Positions 33,301 through 42,939 of a stretch of DNA of 64,000 bases are shown one piece after another (the stretch's first letter is position 1; every line of letters begins with the position of its first letter). Origin of the DNA: Apium graveolens (taxonomy: Eukaryota > Streptophyta > Magnoliopsida > Apiales > Apiaceae); NCBI RefSeq assembly GCF_009905375.1, contig NC_133650.1:66715669-66779668 (forward strand), given 5' to 3'. Below the pieces are notes generated by a model. That model saw only the letters and a program-made list of their open reading frames with translations. It searched no databases and was not told where the DNA came from. The translations under genes and the position numbers were made by a program.

Positions 33301-36065
33301 AATTGAATCTCCTCAATGAAACCAGCCTCTAAGAGCTTTTCCACTTCCTGCTTTATAGCCTCTTGTCTTTCCGGGGCAAAATTTCTTTTCTTTTGTTTCA
33401 CTGTCTTCCGGCTTGGATCCACGTTTAACTTGTGGGTAATTAACTCCGGGTCTATGCCTGGCATATCAGCTGCTGACCATGCAAACACATCACTATTTTC
33501 TTGCAAAAATTTCACTAACTTCCCTCTAAGGGGCTCCTCTAATGTAGCTCCAATGAAAGTCATCCTCTCAGGATTCTTGGGATCTAAAGGAACCGAAACC
33601 AATTCTTCTGCTGGCCTTCCTCTATTCTCATCATTTTCTCGAACATCCATATCTTCAATAGGAAGAACCTGCCCCCCGACTCCATCTGCCCTCAAAGAGG
33701 CCACATAACAGCTTCTAGCCATTTTTTGATCTCCTCTCTCTTCTCCAATCCCGTTTCGGGTGGGAAACTTCATGACTGAATGGTAGGAAGAGGGGACTGC
33801 CTTGAAGGCATGTATCCCTGTTCTCCCCATGATAGCATTATAAGTTGAACTAGCCTTTACCACCACAAAATCCAGCATCTGCGTTGCTTGCCTTGGCTCC
33901 GTACCTATGGTGGTTGGCAATTTAATTATCCCTTCCACAGGACATTCTACTCCAGCAAATCCATATATCGGCATGTCGGTTGGTGTCAACTGGGAGTCGT
34001 TATACCCCATCCTTAGAAAGGTGTCGTGGAGCAAGATATCCACAGAAGCACCATTATCCACAAGGACCCTCTTAACCGGGCTATTTCCTATTATCGGCGT
34101 TATGACCAGCGGGTCGTCATGGGGAAACTTCACACCCTCTAGGTCGGAATCATCAAAAGCCAATATTACTTCTGTCCTGGCCCTCTTCGGGGCTTCTCCA
34201 ACAATATGCATAACCTCTCTAGTATATGCCTTTCTGGAATTTTTGGACAATCCAGCAGCAGTTGGACCTCCAAAGATCGTGTTTATCACAGGCCCTCGAG
34301 GTCTCGGCCCTCCATAAATGGTGTTTATAACTGGTCCTCTAGGTTGGGGATTCCGCCCCTGATCATCTTGGTCCCTCCTACGATCTTCAAAGTTCTTCCT
34401 TCCATTATTATTTCTGTCTCCTCCATCTCCAGTATACTTGTTCAATCTTCCTTTTCGAATCAAAAACTCAATTTCATCTTTCAACTGCCTACACTCATCG
34501 GTGTCATGGCCAACATCTTTGTGAAACCTGCAATACTTGCCCTTATCTAGCTTGGCGGGATCAGTCTTCAAGGGCTTAGGCCAGCGAATATCTCTGTCTT
34601 TCTCAATCTCCATCAAAATCTGACTTCTGGGAGCATTCAGCTTAGCGTATTCAGTGAACTTTTGCCCAGGTCCTCCCTTCTTGGGGGTTGAATCAGGGTT
34701 TTGTTCAGTTCTAGGATATTTATCCTTAGCGATATACTCCAAATCAGTTTTTCGTTTCTTGCCTCCAGTGGGCTCATTACTTACTACGGTCTTCCTCATA
34801 CTTTCTTCAACCTTGATATACTTCCCTGCCCTCTCTTGGAGCTGCAACATGCTCTCAGGGGGTCGTTTGGCCAAAGACATCTTGAAAAACTCATCCCTAG
34901 TTCCTTGTTGCAGTGCTATCATGGCTACCTTATCATCAAGGTCTGGGACTTTTAAAGCCTCCTTTGTAAAACGATTTAGGTAATCTCTTAAGGATTCTTT
35001 AGCTCCCTGCACAAGACTCATAAGAGATGCTGAACTTTTCTCATGGACTCTTCCACTGATGAATTGCTTAATAAAAGCCTGACTTAATTCTCTGAATGAT
35101 CCAATAGAATTTGGGGGTAGGCGACTGTACCATCTTTGAGCCATACCCGACAGGGTTTGAGGGAAGGCCCGACATTTTATAGCATCATTCACGGGTTGCA
35201 GCAGCAGTGCATTAGAGAATGTCCTAACATGATTAGCGGGGTCTCCCGTGCCATCATAAGCTTTGATAGTGGGCATCTTGAATTTTCTTGAGATATGGGC
35301 ATTCATTATCTCTTCTGTGAAGGGTGGAGTTGGATCATCAGGATCTCCAAGGGGAAGGAGATTGCTTGGATCAGTTCTTGGGACAGCAGCCCTTCTTCTT
35401 ACCGGACCATCCAGGTCTATGATAGGAGGAGGATTTCTCCCCCTAGGAGGTATGTGGGGTCTGGTGGCTTGGTGAGCCTCCAAATCACGCCTCAGCCTTT
35501 GGATTTCAGCCTCATGAGCCCTGATCTTTTCCTGCACTTCTTGGGGATTCGCCCCTGGGGTGCTTTGGGGGCGTTGCCTTCCATCGGCCATTGGCTCTTT
35601 TCCAGGACGCCTCCTTCTCGGGGCTACTTCATCATCCGAAGATTCGGAGTCTCTCTCAGTGTATGGACCAGAAAATTCCCGATCCTCAGGGATAGGATCC
35701 AAACCTCGTATATAGGGGGGCGACCGCCCTCGTGCTTCGTTTCGCCCAGCATATCCACTTCCTCCAACCTCAGGGTGAAGGGGCATCCCATAAGGGGGGT
35801 TAGTAGTAACAATAGTTGAATATTCATACCCGACGGGTCGAGAATTCACAGGTATATGTATTTGTTGAACTTGAGGATTCGTACCTTGAATAGTCGGGGG
35901 AGTTGTCCCTTGTGGCTGAGGATGAGTTGCCCCTGTCTGAGCTTCCCCCTGAGTAGATGCATAAGTTGAATGGGGAGGAACCTCCACGGTTGATGAAATC
36001 ACCTGGGTTGTCCCTGATGGTGTTCCCTCCTCCAGAGTGCTGGTTGTTCTCCGTGTTCTCGCCAT
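30360..36065 (-). CDS. Retand-like gag-pol polyprotein, 1901 residues, intact
   Basis: A single open frame. Rough domain positions: gag 250-400 (FKMPTIKAYDGTGDPANHV, FPQTLSGMAQRWYSRLPP); zinc-binding CRFHKDVGHDTDEC near 515; aspartic protease LVDNGASVDIL near 670; RT 880-1080 with DGFSGYNQIKM and YVDDMLVKS near 1042; a first RNase H about 1160-1280 (LYLAVSESALSAVLV, a divergent copy lacking the usual TDAS); a second, archaeal-type RNase H about 1330-1460 (YFDGASKTNSSGAG, NNEAEYEALIAG, GDSKLI, NAKADALSK); integrase 1555-1900 with H-H-C-C, GMDILGPF, VTDNGTQFN and GQAEVANR. All catalytic residues I can identify are present in the second RNase H and integrase. The ATG is only 36 bases from the LTR, which suits the family. 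Confidence 0.96.
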   Translation of the reverse strand: MARTRRTTSTLEEGTPSGTTQVISSTVEVPPHSTYASTQGEAQTGATHPQPQGTTPPTIQGTNPQVQQIHIPVNSRPVGYEYSTIVTTNPPYGMPLHPEVGGSGYAGRNEARGRSPPYIRGLDPIPEDREFSGPYTERDSESSDDEVAPRRRRPGKEPMADGRQRPQSTPGANPQEVQEKIRAHEAEIQRLRRDLEAHQATRPHIPPRGRNPPPIIDLDGPVRRRAAVPRTDPSNLLPLGDPDDPTPPFTEEIMNAHISRKFKMPTIKAYDGTGDPANHVRTFSNALLLQPVNDAIKCRAFPQTLSGMAQRWYSRLPPNSIGSFRELSQAFIKQFISGRVHEKSSASLMSLVQGAKESLRDYLNRFTKEALKVPDLDDKVAMIALQQGTRDEFFKMSLAKRPPESMLQLQERAGKYIKVEESMRKTVVSNEPTGGKKRKTDLEYIAKDKYPRTEQNPDSTPKKGGPGQKFTEYAKLNAPRSQILMEIEKDRDIRWPKPLKTDPAKLDKGKYCRFHKDVGHDTDECRQLKDEIEFLIRKGRLNKYTGDGGDRNNNGRKNFEDRRRDQDDQGRNPQPRGPVINTIYGGPRPRGPVINTIFGGPTAAGLSKNSRKAYTREVMHIVGEAPKRARTEVILAFDDSDLEGVKFPHDDPLVITPIIGNSPVKRVLVDNGASVDILLHDTFLRMGYNDSQLTPTDMPIYGFAGVECPVEGIIKLPTTIGTEPRQATQMLDFVVVKASSTYNAIMGRTGIHAFKAVPSSYHSVMKFPTRNGIGEERGDQKMARSCYVASLRADGVGGQVLPIEDMDVRENDENRGRPAEELVSVPLDPKNPERMTFIGATLEEPLRGKLVKFLQENSDVFAWSAADMPGIDPELITHKLNVDPSRKTVKQKKRNFAPERQEAIKQEVEKLLEAGFIEEIQFPEWLANPVMVKKANGKWRMCIDFTDLNDACPKDCFPLPRIDTLIDATAGHEMLSFMDGFSGYNQIKMHKDDIPKVSFITDFGVYCYLVMAFGLKNAGATYQRLVNKIFKDLIGKTMEVYVDDMLVKSLVKTDHITHLREAFEVLRYHKMMLNPTKCAFGVGSGKFLGLMVSKRGIEANPDKIKAILDMEPPKTVKDVQKLTGRVAALGRFISKSGDKCLSFFKSLKNIKDFVWSEENQKAFEELKKYMGQAPLLAKPVLGEVLFLYLAVSESALSAVLVKEELKVQKPVYYVSKILHGAELNYSAIEKFALALVMASRKLRPYFQAHQIEVLTNQPLRNIIHSPKASGRLIKWAIELGEFDLKYKPRMAIKAQALADFVVECTIPNQEVGGQEDTTPQDKGVDNGDKEKEYWVLYFDGASKTNSSGAGLVLQSPDGFLIEYAMKLDFPTTNNEAEYEALIAGLGLAGTLRVKNLKVRGDSKLIISQVKGEFEARDDTMAKYVRLVRAVMTQFNECHVEHIPREENAKADALSKFASSEIEESSGSVYFRVLKTRSIDVKLVAPVGLGTSWIDPIKAHIQTGWLPSDTIEARKLTVRALRYSLIDGILYKRSFVVPYLRCLRPDEARLALEEVHGGICGQHLGGRALAHKITRLGFYWTEMMADAKEYVKKCDRCQKHAPVARQPPEMLTSINSPIPFAMWGMDILGPFPMATAQRKFLIVTIDYFTKWIEAKPLAKITTKQVAQFLWENIMCRYGIPRILVTDNGTQFNNEEFKKYCEENEIELRFTSVAHPQANGQAEVANRIILDGLKKRIEKSRNNWVDEILPILWAYRTTCRVTTNATPFMLAYGAEAVVPVEISHSSPRIQAFDEKENEEGQKLALDLIDEVRDKAHAKIVEYQKKASFYYNLRVKERFFKQGDVVLRKIEASGVGQKGKLAPNWEGPYRVKSVQGRGTYKLETMDGFEVPRTWHAQNLKVYYV

Positions 36066-36081
36066 GGTTGTTGTTCCGTTT

Positions 36082-36099
36082 TTCCCACAGACGGCGCCA
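36082..36099 (-). other. Retand-like primer binding site
   Basis: On the minus strand TGGCGCCGTCTGTGGGAA starts two bases after the 5' LTR. The TGGCGCC start is shared with the Athila site, but the rest differs, so I do not assign the tRNA. Confidence 0.8.
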
Positions 36100-36101
36100 A
36101 A

Positions 36102-36660
36102 TGTTATGGATTAAAACTACTATATATAATTGCTGTATTTAATACTAAGGAACGTGAGCTCCAAGGCTCGATTTGACTGCTCTTGTGTTTCGTGACTCAA
36201 TCTGCCTTAACAAGATGCCTACGTACCTTGCTGATTGCCAAGGATCAAGTCAAAAAACGTAGTTCTGATTTGTGGGGTGAGACCCCTTATATAGATGTGG
36301 GAGTCCTTGAATTGGACTTGGTATAGGAGACTTGGTGGACAAGCCTCTGAATTAGGATAGACTTAGGAGTCCTAGGAAGTAGGAAGCTGATTCCTTATCT
36401 TTTTAGGTCCCCTTGAGGCTAATCTCTAAGGATTTATATCCTTATCGGGACTCTTTTCAACATCTGATTTCTCCCTTATTAATTAATTACGAAATTAATT
36501 AATAATCAGGGCCTTTGGGCCTTTTTTTTATTCCATCAGGCCTGAACTGGTCCATCAGCTTTAACCTTTCTGGTTTGAGTATCGTATATCTATTTATTGG
36601 GCTAGCAGCCCATACCTGGCAGTATTTAATTATACTATCATAATTTATTTATCCCTATCA
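36102..36660 (-). repeat. Retand-like 5' LTR
   Basis: 559 bp, same ends as the left copy. The TATA box on the minus strand (CTATATAAGG, about 36285-36294) would start the genomic RNA about 160 bp before the primer site. Confidence 0.96.
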
Positions 36661-36665
36661 TCGGG
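36661..36665. other. target site duplication TCGGG, right copy
   Basis: Directly follows the LTR end CCCTATCA and matches 25951-25955. Confidence 0.95.
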
Positions 36666-38280
36666 TTAGGAGGTTCGAGTTTGTTTAAATTTTTTCAAAA
36701 CCACAATAATGCGGTTTGATTCCGGTTTAACATATTAACCGAACCAAATCGGATCGCGATCACTTCTACCATATATTTTATCAACATTTGACAGGTACAA
36801 ATAAATTTTAATTCAACAATTTCTTAAAAATAGTCTCAAATTTATAAAGCACACAAATACTCCATTAAAATAATATTTAACTTTTTACTTTATTTTTGTG
36901 TTTGCCCCTAAATATTATATTTAAGGGTGAGTTATAATCATTTACGATTAAATATGAAATCAACCACCGAAATGAAACTAGACATATAAAAATATAGATA
37001 GAATAAAATTTATAAAGGGTATTGAAATGAAAAATATTTAGAAATATTTTTTTTTTATAAATGTGATAACTTATATTCAAGGACGGAAGAAAGTATTGTA
37101 AAAATATAATCATTAGGTCAAGTCCCGTTTATCACAACTGATCACTTTTTCTCACTCAATCTATCGTGAGAAGTCCATAAAAGTTGCAATACTTCTGTAC
37201 ACAATTTGTTTGAAATATTTGAAAGAAGTAAACGACCAGCCGACAATGCTTTTAGACCCTTTAATCAAGCAAAGCGTGTTTAATTAAAAACACTAATAAC
37301 CGTCCCCCTTCTCCCTGCCCCCCATGTGCAACAGCCCCCATGAAATCGGCACAAGAAAAACTTAGCCCCCAAGTGGCCCCCAATCTTATTCATATCTTCC
37401 TCTCTTTTCTCGTTTCTTTTCTTCAACGCATTACGCTTGGGTAATAAATAAACCGACTTATCCAAAATACCAAAATAAGCTCGAATATAAAACGGTCGAA
37501 CGGACCTTTGATCCTTCATCCGGAAGTCGGCTTGTTTAGTTTGAAATGGGGCTCGAACTCGACTGAATTCGAAGAAAACTTACATATAATTCAAATAATA
37601 ATTTATTGTCAACCATTTAAATATTTGTACTAGTACATTTTTCTCATTATTTATTATTAATTTTAAAAAATTTCGTGTTATTATTTTTTGTCATCTTATT
37701 GGAATAATCTACATTACAATATTAATATCAAAATATTGAAAGTTTATATATTTGATTAATATCACAAATTCATTTTTTTTTACTTAACAATAAGTAAAAA
37801 AATTACAAATGAAATTGAAAATTATTTTTTAAAGGTGTGATCCTATTTTCTACTTTGAAATTTGTTTGGTTTACTAATAGTTAGGACAAGAGATTATAGA
37901 ACAAATCTAATTCAAATATTTAGAAATAGAAAATATCTAAAAAAGATATCAGGGAGCAAAAAAATATAACTATATTTTAATTATAATTTAAGCAATATAA
38001 ATCAACTTACATTTTGTTGATGCTAGGAAACAGATAAAAACTCATAGTACAAATGATAATATAAATTTTGTTTGTATTATTTTATTATTAGTGAGCTTAT
38101 TAAATTTTTATTTTAGTAGTTCCAACCTATAATAGAAAAATGTGAATTTCAAAATTTAAACAAAAACAAATCAACTTTAACTGCATAATAAATAAATATA
38201 TAAAATAATAATATTTTTTAATGAAAAATAAATAGAAATAATAATAATAAATTTTTATTGAAATCGATACAGCTGATCAA
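36666..38280. other. AT-rich intergenic DNA
   Basis: 36666-36775 continues the repeat split by the Retand-like insertion (GGTTTGATTCCGGTTTAAC, CCGAACCAAATCGGATCGCG), probably an old hAT-like or similar element. 36780-38280 is mostly AT-rich with no gene I can support; the open frame at 37280-37519 has no recognisable domain and is likely chance. Confidence 0.5.
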
Positions 38281-39370
38281 ACCCGGGGACCGCTGACATT
38301 GTCAAGTGTTGATATTAAAAATTTCTTAGACCGCGAACAATGTACACGGTTGGTATCGCATATTTTTTCAATAAGTATCGTTGGATAGTTGATCCAATGG
38401 CAGAAAAATCGCTTGTTGTGTAAAATGTTCATGACAAACCGTTGTTAAGAACCGGCTCCCTTGAAGGAATAAGCTCTAGGAGAATGTATATTTATGCAAA
38501 AGTAAGGGAGATGGTCCTGGGCAATAATTTGTCAGGGAGCCATCATACAACAAATAACTTTTCAGCCGTTGGATGACTATAATTCAAAAAAATTGTTATA
38601 GGAAGTGCATATATTGTCCGCATTCCAATGAAATTACTTTTTTCCATGTTAATAGATCGCGGACATTGTCTGCGATTATGACCTAAAATAGACTTTTATT
38701 TGCTAAGTGAAAATGGAAATTAACGTACAATTTCAAGTTTCAACCACAGATAATGTCCGCATTTTATGAACATAGGGCAATAAGGTAGTTTCTACGGATC
38801 GCAGACAATATTTGTGATCCCTGTAGCTATTTTTTTTAATCATTAACCATCCAACGGATAAAAATCTGTTTGTTACATAAGACTCTTATCCATAACAAAC
38901 ATTTGCCAGAGATTGTCCCCAAAAATTAATATGCATTCCATTAATCTTTGTCCTTTATTATTATTATTTGAAAAAATGAACACGCATTTTCAGATGCGTA
39001 TTCGGCGGAAATTTTGTACGAAATATCTTGTCGTTAGTGTTTTAGATATTTATTCCCAAGAAAATTGCGTATTAAGCGAAAATTTTGGATCAAATATCTT
39101 GTCGCTAACTGTTTTAAATATTTACTCTCAAGAGATAGGATGGTAAAAAATCTGTTTGTTACATAAAACATCCCTAACAAACGTTTGTTAGAGACCCCAA
39201 AAGTAAATTTGCATTTTATTAATCTTTGTCCTTTGTTTTTATTTTAAAAAGTGAATACACATTTTTCACATGCGTGTTCAGCGAGAATTTTGGGCAGACA
39301 AAATATTCTGGAGTTCAGTCTTTTGGATGTTTATCATCAAATAATAGATATTTTGATTTTTTACGCGAAA
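38281..39370. repeat. degenerate repeat region with a recurring GACATTGTC-like motif and a direct duplication
   Basis: A motif around CGCGGACATTGTCTGCG or its half ACAATGTCCGC recurs near 38289, 38331, 38614, 38656, 38745 and 38800. A segment of about 150-200 bp starting AAAAATCTGTTTGTTACATAA is duplicated: 38862-39020 and 39148-39290, both with TTAATCTTTGTCCTTT. No known element family is recognised. Confidence 0.6.
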
Positions 39371-39849
39371 TAAAATACTGCCAAAATTCAAATTTTAATT
39401 ACAATTATGTAATTTAATTAATCTCTACTATTTCAAATTTTGGGTCCGATTTATTGAACTATATAATTGTACAAGATTTATCTATTTAATTAAATTTGTT
39501 TAATTTTTAACATGGTTCGTTTTTCTATAAGTACGTAATGAACTCATATTTATTTGGTACATATTTTCATCTTAATTTCTTTTTTTTTATATCGTAGATA
39601 ACCCGCAGTAGTTACTTTTTGTGTGCGCACTGCAAACTACGTGAACTAAGTAAACCGCATTTAAGCGGCATATTCTGTGTCTCATGAGACATAATTATAA
39701 ATTCTCCTCCCGTAGGATTGGAACCTGTGATCAAAAAAATAATTATCTCCTTTCTAATCAACCGAGTCAACCTTGCGGACATTTTCATCTTAATTTTGAG
39801 TTTGATATTTTAAAACTCCATATTTAAATGTTATTATCAATTATAACTA
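39371..39849. other. AT-rich intergenic DNA
   Basis: No gene. 39590-39790 has a palindrome GTCTCATGAGAC and a segment resembling repeat-derived sequence (CCCGTAGGATTGGAACC), which I cannot place in a family. Confidence 0.4.
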
Positions 39850-40600
39850 CTAGCTTTATACCCGTGTAATGCACGGGATTTTATTAATTTTTTATGTGTT
39901 TTTTGGTGTTTTTTTTAGTTTTTATAAAAAAAAATTAAGTGAATGGTTTTTAATTTCTGTATGATTATATTTAATGATTTTGATTTTTAATTATTCATAT
40001 GCATATTTTTAGTATAAACATGAATGATATAATTGATTATTTAATAAATTATTTTCACTTGCATTAATATTATTTTTAAATGGTGTTATCGAATTTAATA
40101 CATTACTTTCGATTGTATTAATAATAATTTTTATTTAATACTTAAAATTTAATTTTGTGTTATATTTTTACTTGTATTATACTTTCAATATGCGTAAACA
40201 TAAACAATGTAATTGATTATTTAATAATTTATATTCCATGTATTATTATTATTTTTAAATGGTGTTACTGAATTTAATACATTACTTTTGATTTGATATT
40301 CTTATTTTTTATTTATTACATTATTTTCACTTGCATTTAACATAAATTATGTTATTTATTTTAATCTATTTTTATAAAACATTCTAGTTAATATTTATTT
40401 ATTAGAAATGATAATATCATATTATTTATGATATATAATACATTTATTTTTAAGAAACCGTATTATTTTTTTCAAATTTTAAAAGTTTAACTTTAATGAA
40501 AAGAAATTAACAAATTAATAGAAATTTTCTTCTAGAACTATTGAGTATGTGATTTCAAATATTACTATGCTAGTTAGGTGTTACTTTGTTTTGCCAGCAT
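39850..40600 (-). mobile_element. probable Helitron, 3' end at 39850
   Basis: Read on the minus strand, a hairpin CCCGTGCATTACACGGG (39861-39877) is followed by TATAAAG and CTAG, then T. A GC-rich hairpin about ten bases before a terminal CTRR with T next is the Helitron 3' signature. The 5' end, which should start TC on the minus strand, could not be placed, so the right limit is a guess. No RepHel coding is present; this would be a non-autonomous copy. Confidence 0.5.
39998..40320. repeat. AT-rich direct repeat, two units about 185 bp apart
   Basis: 39998-40140 and 40184-40320 share TAATTGATTATTTAATAA, TTTTTAAATGGTGTTA and GAATTTAATACATTACTTT in the same order. Confidence 0.8.
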
Positions 40601-40821
40601 ATTATTTTGTAGGTTTAGTTGTTTAAGTGTTAGTAGGACTGTGACGACCAAACCATGCCTTACCGTATCATATTATGATCTGCTTTTACTCTAATTATAT
40701 ATAAGGATATAATGCTCAGTAACTTAAGTTTTTTAATATTATCAATATAATTTCGTATACATGAAAACAAACATAATTATTATATTGTGCCCTGTATTGT
40801 CGTTTAGGCATGTCACCACTC

Positions 40822-40830
40822 CTATATAAT
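40822..40830 (+). promoter_or_regulatory. TATA box of the BAG1-like gene
   Basis: CTATATAAT lies about 106 bp before the ATG at 40936, with a CA-rich leader between, which fits a plant core promoter. Confidence 0.6.
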
Positions 40831-40935
40831 TTATCTACCATCCTCAAGTATCAGTATCAACTTCCTCTTCATAACTTTGAGCTTTTGTGACAACACAAAA
40901 CACTCAAAACTAAAAAAACACATTTACACAACAAA

Positions 40936-41688
40936 ATGATCAAGTTGAGATCAAAGAGGTTTTTCAGAAGCAACTCATCTAAACTACGTGGAGCCGACAA
41001 CGGCGGTAGCAATAGCGGCAAAGGCGCTTCCATGCCTGTGGGTGAAATCAAATGGGAGCTTCGTCCCGGTGGCATGCTTGTCCAAAAGAGAGATTCTTCT
41101 TGTGCATCAACAGATAGCTCCGGTGATGAAATTATTGTTGTTAAAGTATCAACCGTTTCTCAATGCCATGATGTTTCTATCCAATCAACTTCCACTTTTG
41201 GTAATTAATTATCTCTACTTCATTCCTTTTTAAACAAGTCTAGCTTGCTTCATGCTATTCATGATCGATCTCTCTTACAATACATATAAGATTTCACGAG
41301 AATAATTTACGAGATGTCAAGGGTTCAGGTCTGGTCGTAATGTGTGCATGATGTGTAACTGTCCGGTCCTTGTAACAAACATGTATACTATATAACGCTA
41401 AATAGCTAGTGATAATTGAATCTGATTTTAGTTATTAAATTTTTTACAGGGGAATTAAAGATGATATTAGCGGTAATAACAAGTTTGGAGCCAAAAGAGC
41501 AGAGAATCTTGTTCAAAGGAAAAGAAAGAGAAGATGAAGACCATCTTCACATGGTTGGAGTACGAGACAAGGACAAAGTGTTGTTGCTTGAAGACCCGGC
41601 TATCAAGGAGGAGAAGAAGCTTCTCGGGTTGACGGGTCGGGTACGACCCATTGGGCCTCCACCAGCTTACCAAACCATTACTGTCTAA
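40936..41688 (+). CDS. BAG1-like ubiquitin-fold protein without a BAG domain
   Basis: Two exons, 40936-41200 and 41450-41688, joined across a 249-bp intron with GT/AG ends (donor GTAATTAA, acceptor TTTTTTACAG); the split glycine codon keeps the frame. The product has 167 residues. Residues 37-53 read VGEIKWELRPGGMLVQK, the conserved N-terminal motif of plant BAG1-4 proteins. A ubiquitin-like fold follows (about 65-140, with STFGELKMIL, KEREDEDHLHMVGVRDKDKVLLLEDPA). The protein ends near GPPPAYQTITV, where true BAG proteins would continue into the Hsp70-binding BAG domain. It matches the small plant ubiquitin-like superfamily proteins related to BAG1; the precise function is unknown. It is the only host-type gene in the window, flanked by transposon remains. 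Confidence 0.92.
41201..41449 (+). other. intron of the BAG1-like gene
   Basis: 249 bp with a GT donor and an AG acceptor after a T-rich tract; it separates the ubiquitin-like domain after its second strand (STFG/ELK). Confidence 0.88.
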
Positions 41689-42625
41689 TCATGTAGGTTA
41701 ATAATGCTTGTTTTGTCTTTATCTACTAACCATGGCTAGAGCTTCTTATCTTAATTAAAAAAGAAGAAAGAAGAAGATCGGGGATTCAAGAAATGTGGAT
41801 TAGAAGAATCTTGTATTAATTTAAGTGGCTAGATTAATTACTAGAAGTTGTATTAATGTACTTCTATTTCATGTGTAATTAAGGTGATGCAAGTCAGTGT
41901 CATTTTGATTAGTTTGGCTAAATGCTAAGTTTATATATCAGCTCATCATCTGATTAGCTTTTATTCAAGTCATTTTGATACGAGGTTTTTAAATGTCAAT
42001 GAGTCATGAATGGCTGTTTGCAGATTTGCATTATCATTTTTTGGTTAAATAGTAATTAAATTAAGAAGGGTAACCCTCTTCTTAAATTTGTTTACTTTAA
42101 TAAAATAATCAAATATCAAATTGAGTAAACTATTCTGGTGACTAAAACCAAAAGTCAGTTGTTGTGAATTAGCTAACCTAACAGGAGACTAAGCCTTATC
42201 CCTGTGCTTCAACTACCAATTATGAGTGGTTAGTCATGAATTTGAATACCACAACAATGTTTTTACAATAGAAGTACTTGGACAAAAATATTTAAATGCC
42301 CGTTTTGAAAATAGTATGCTGTATTATTCAGATAAAGAGACCATTAAACTTTGGGCCACTGTCTCTTGCTTGACACTCATTTCTTTCCGTGTAATCCTCT
42401 TTCTATCAGCTCCATTGTACAGATCATTTGATATTTCCACTTCTAAGATTTTTGAAAATGTAATAAAAATCAACTTTTCTCAATGTTTTTTTTTATTAAA
42501 ATTTAACATATATAACTTAATTCATAAAAAGAAGGGGAAATTTGTTAATTTCTACTATATTTTCAAAACCTTTAAAAATAAGTGAAAATAGTCAAACAAT
42601 CTATATATCGGTCCGGAGAGAGTTG
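41689..42625. other. 3' flank of the BAG1-like gene and intergenic DNA
   Basis: The 3' untranslated region probably covers 41689 to about 41950. Beyond that the DNA is AT-rich; the open frame at 42226-42585 has no family resemblance and is probably chance. Confidence 0.5.
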
Positions 42626-42627
42626 TA

Positions 42628-42840
42628 CTCATTCCGTCTCATGAGATGGTTTCACTGGCACGCTTTTTAACAAATTAATAATTCACTTTAATTTAAACTA
42701 CAAAAAGAAATAATAAATATTAAAGTAACTATATGAAATTGACGTGTGATTGTAATAATTTTAAATAAATACTATCAATGTGAGGTTAATTTTTTTTAAG
42801 AAATTAAAAAAGATAAAGTGGTTCACATGAACAAAGAGAG
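42628..42840. mobile_element. degenerate Stowaway-like MITE
   Basis: The left end TACTCATTCCGTCTCATGAG resembles the Stowaway tip (CTCCCTCCGTCCC after a TA). The right end, inverted, reads TACTCTCTTTGTTCATG. TA dinucleotides flank at 42626-42627 and 42841-42842. The inner region is AT-rich and non-coding. Confidence 0.55.
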
Positions 42841-42939
42841 TACATAACTTAATAAATGTTAATCCGGTTGTAAATGACATGTTGTATATTTTGAATTACT
42901 TGATTATAAATAACTTAATAGTTGTATATATAGAAAGAA

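Larger units (their letters stand above)
25956..36660 (-). mobile_element. Tat/Retand-like Ty3/gypsy retrotransposon, complete and apparently young
   Basis: LTRs at 25956-26515 and 36102-36660 frame an internal region with primer site, an unbroken gag-pol of 1901 codons on the minus strand, and a separate spliced gene on the plus strand. The target duplication is TCGGG. By eye the LTRs differ at only one substitution (near 26444 and 36589) and one single-base gap (near 26457). The archaeal-type second RNase H in pol marks the Tat clade. The antisense ORF plus a tandem array near the 3' LTR recalls the Retand elements described in Silene. All parts needed for autonomous movement seem present. 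Confidence 0.95.

Noticed and set aside
30360..36065. Many plus-strand open frames inside 30360-36065
   Set aside because: They lie opposite the intact 1901-codon gag-pol and show no family resemblance; they are mirror frames of coding sequence.
37280..37519. 79-codon minus-strand frame
   Set aside because: No family resemblance, not flanked by promoter-like sequence, lies in intergenic repeat debris.
39700..39790. tRNA-derived SINE
   Set aside because: A GGATTGGAACC-like phrase resembles a tRNA B box, but no A box, no poly(A) tail and no duplication could be found.
42226..42585. 119-codon frame downstream of the BAG1-like gene
   Set aside because: AT-rich, no domain, no splice or promoter context; likely chance.
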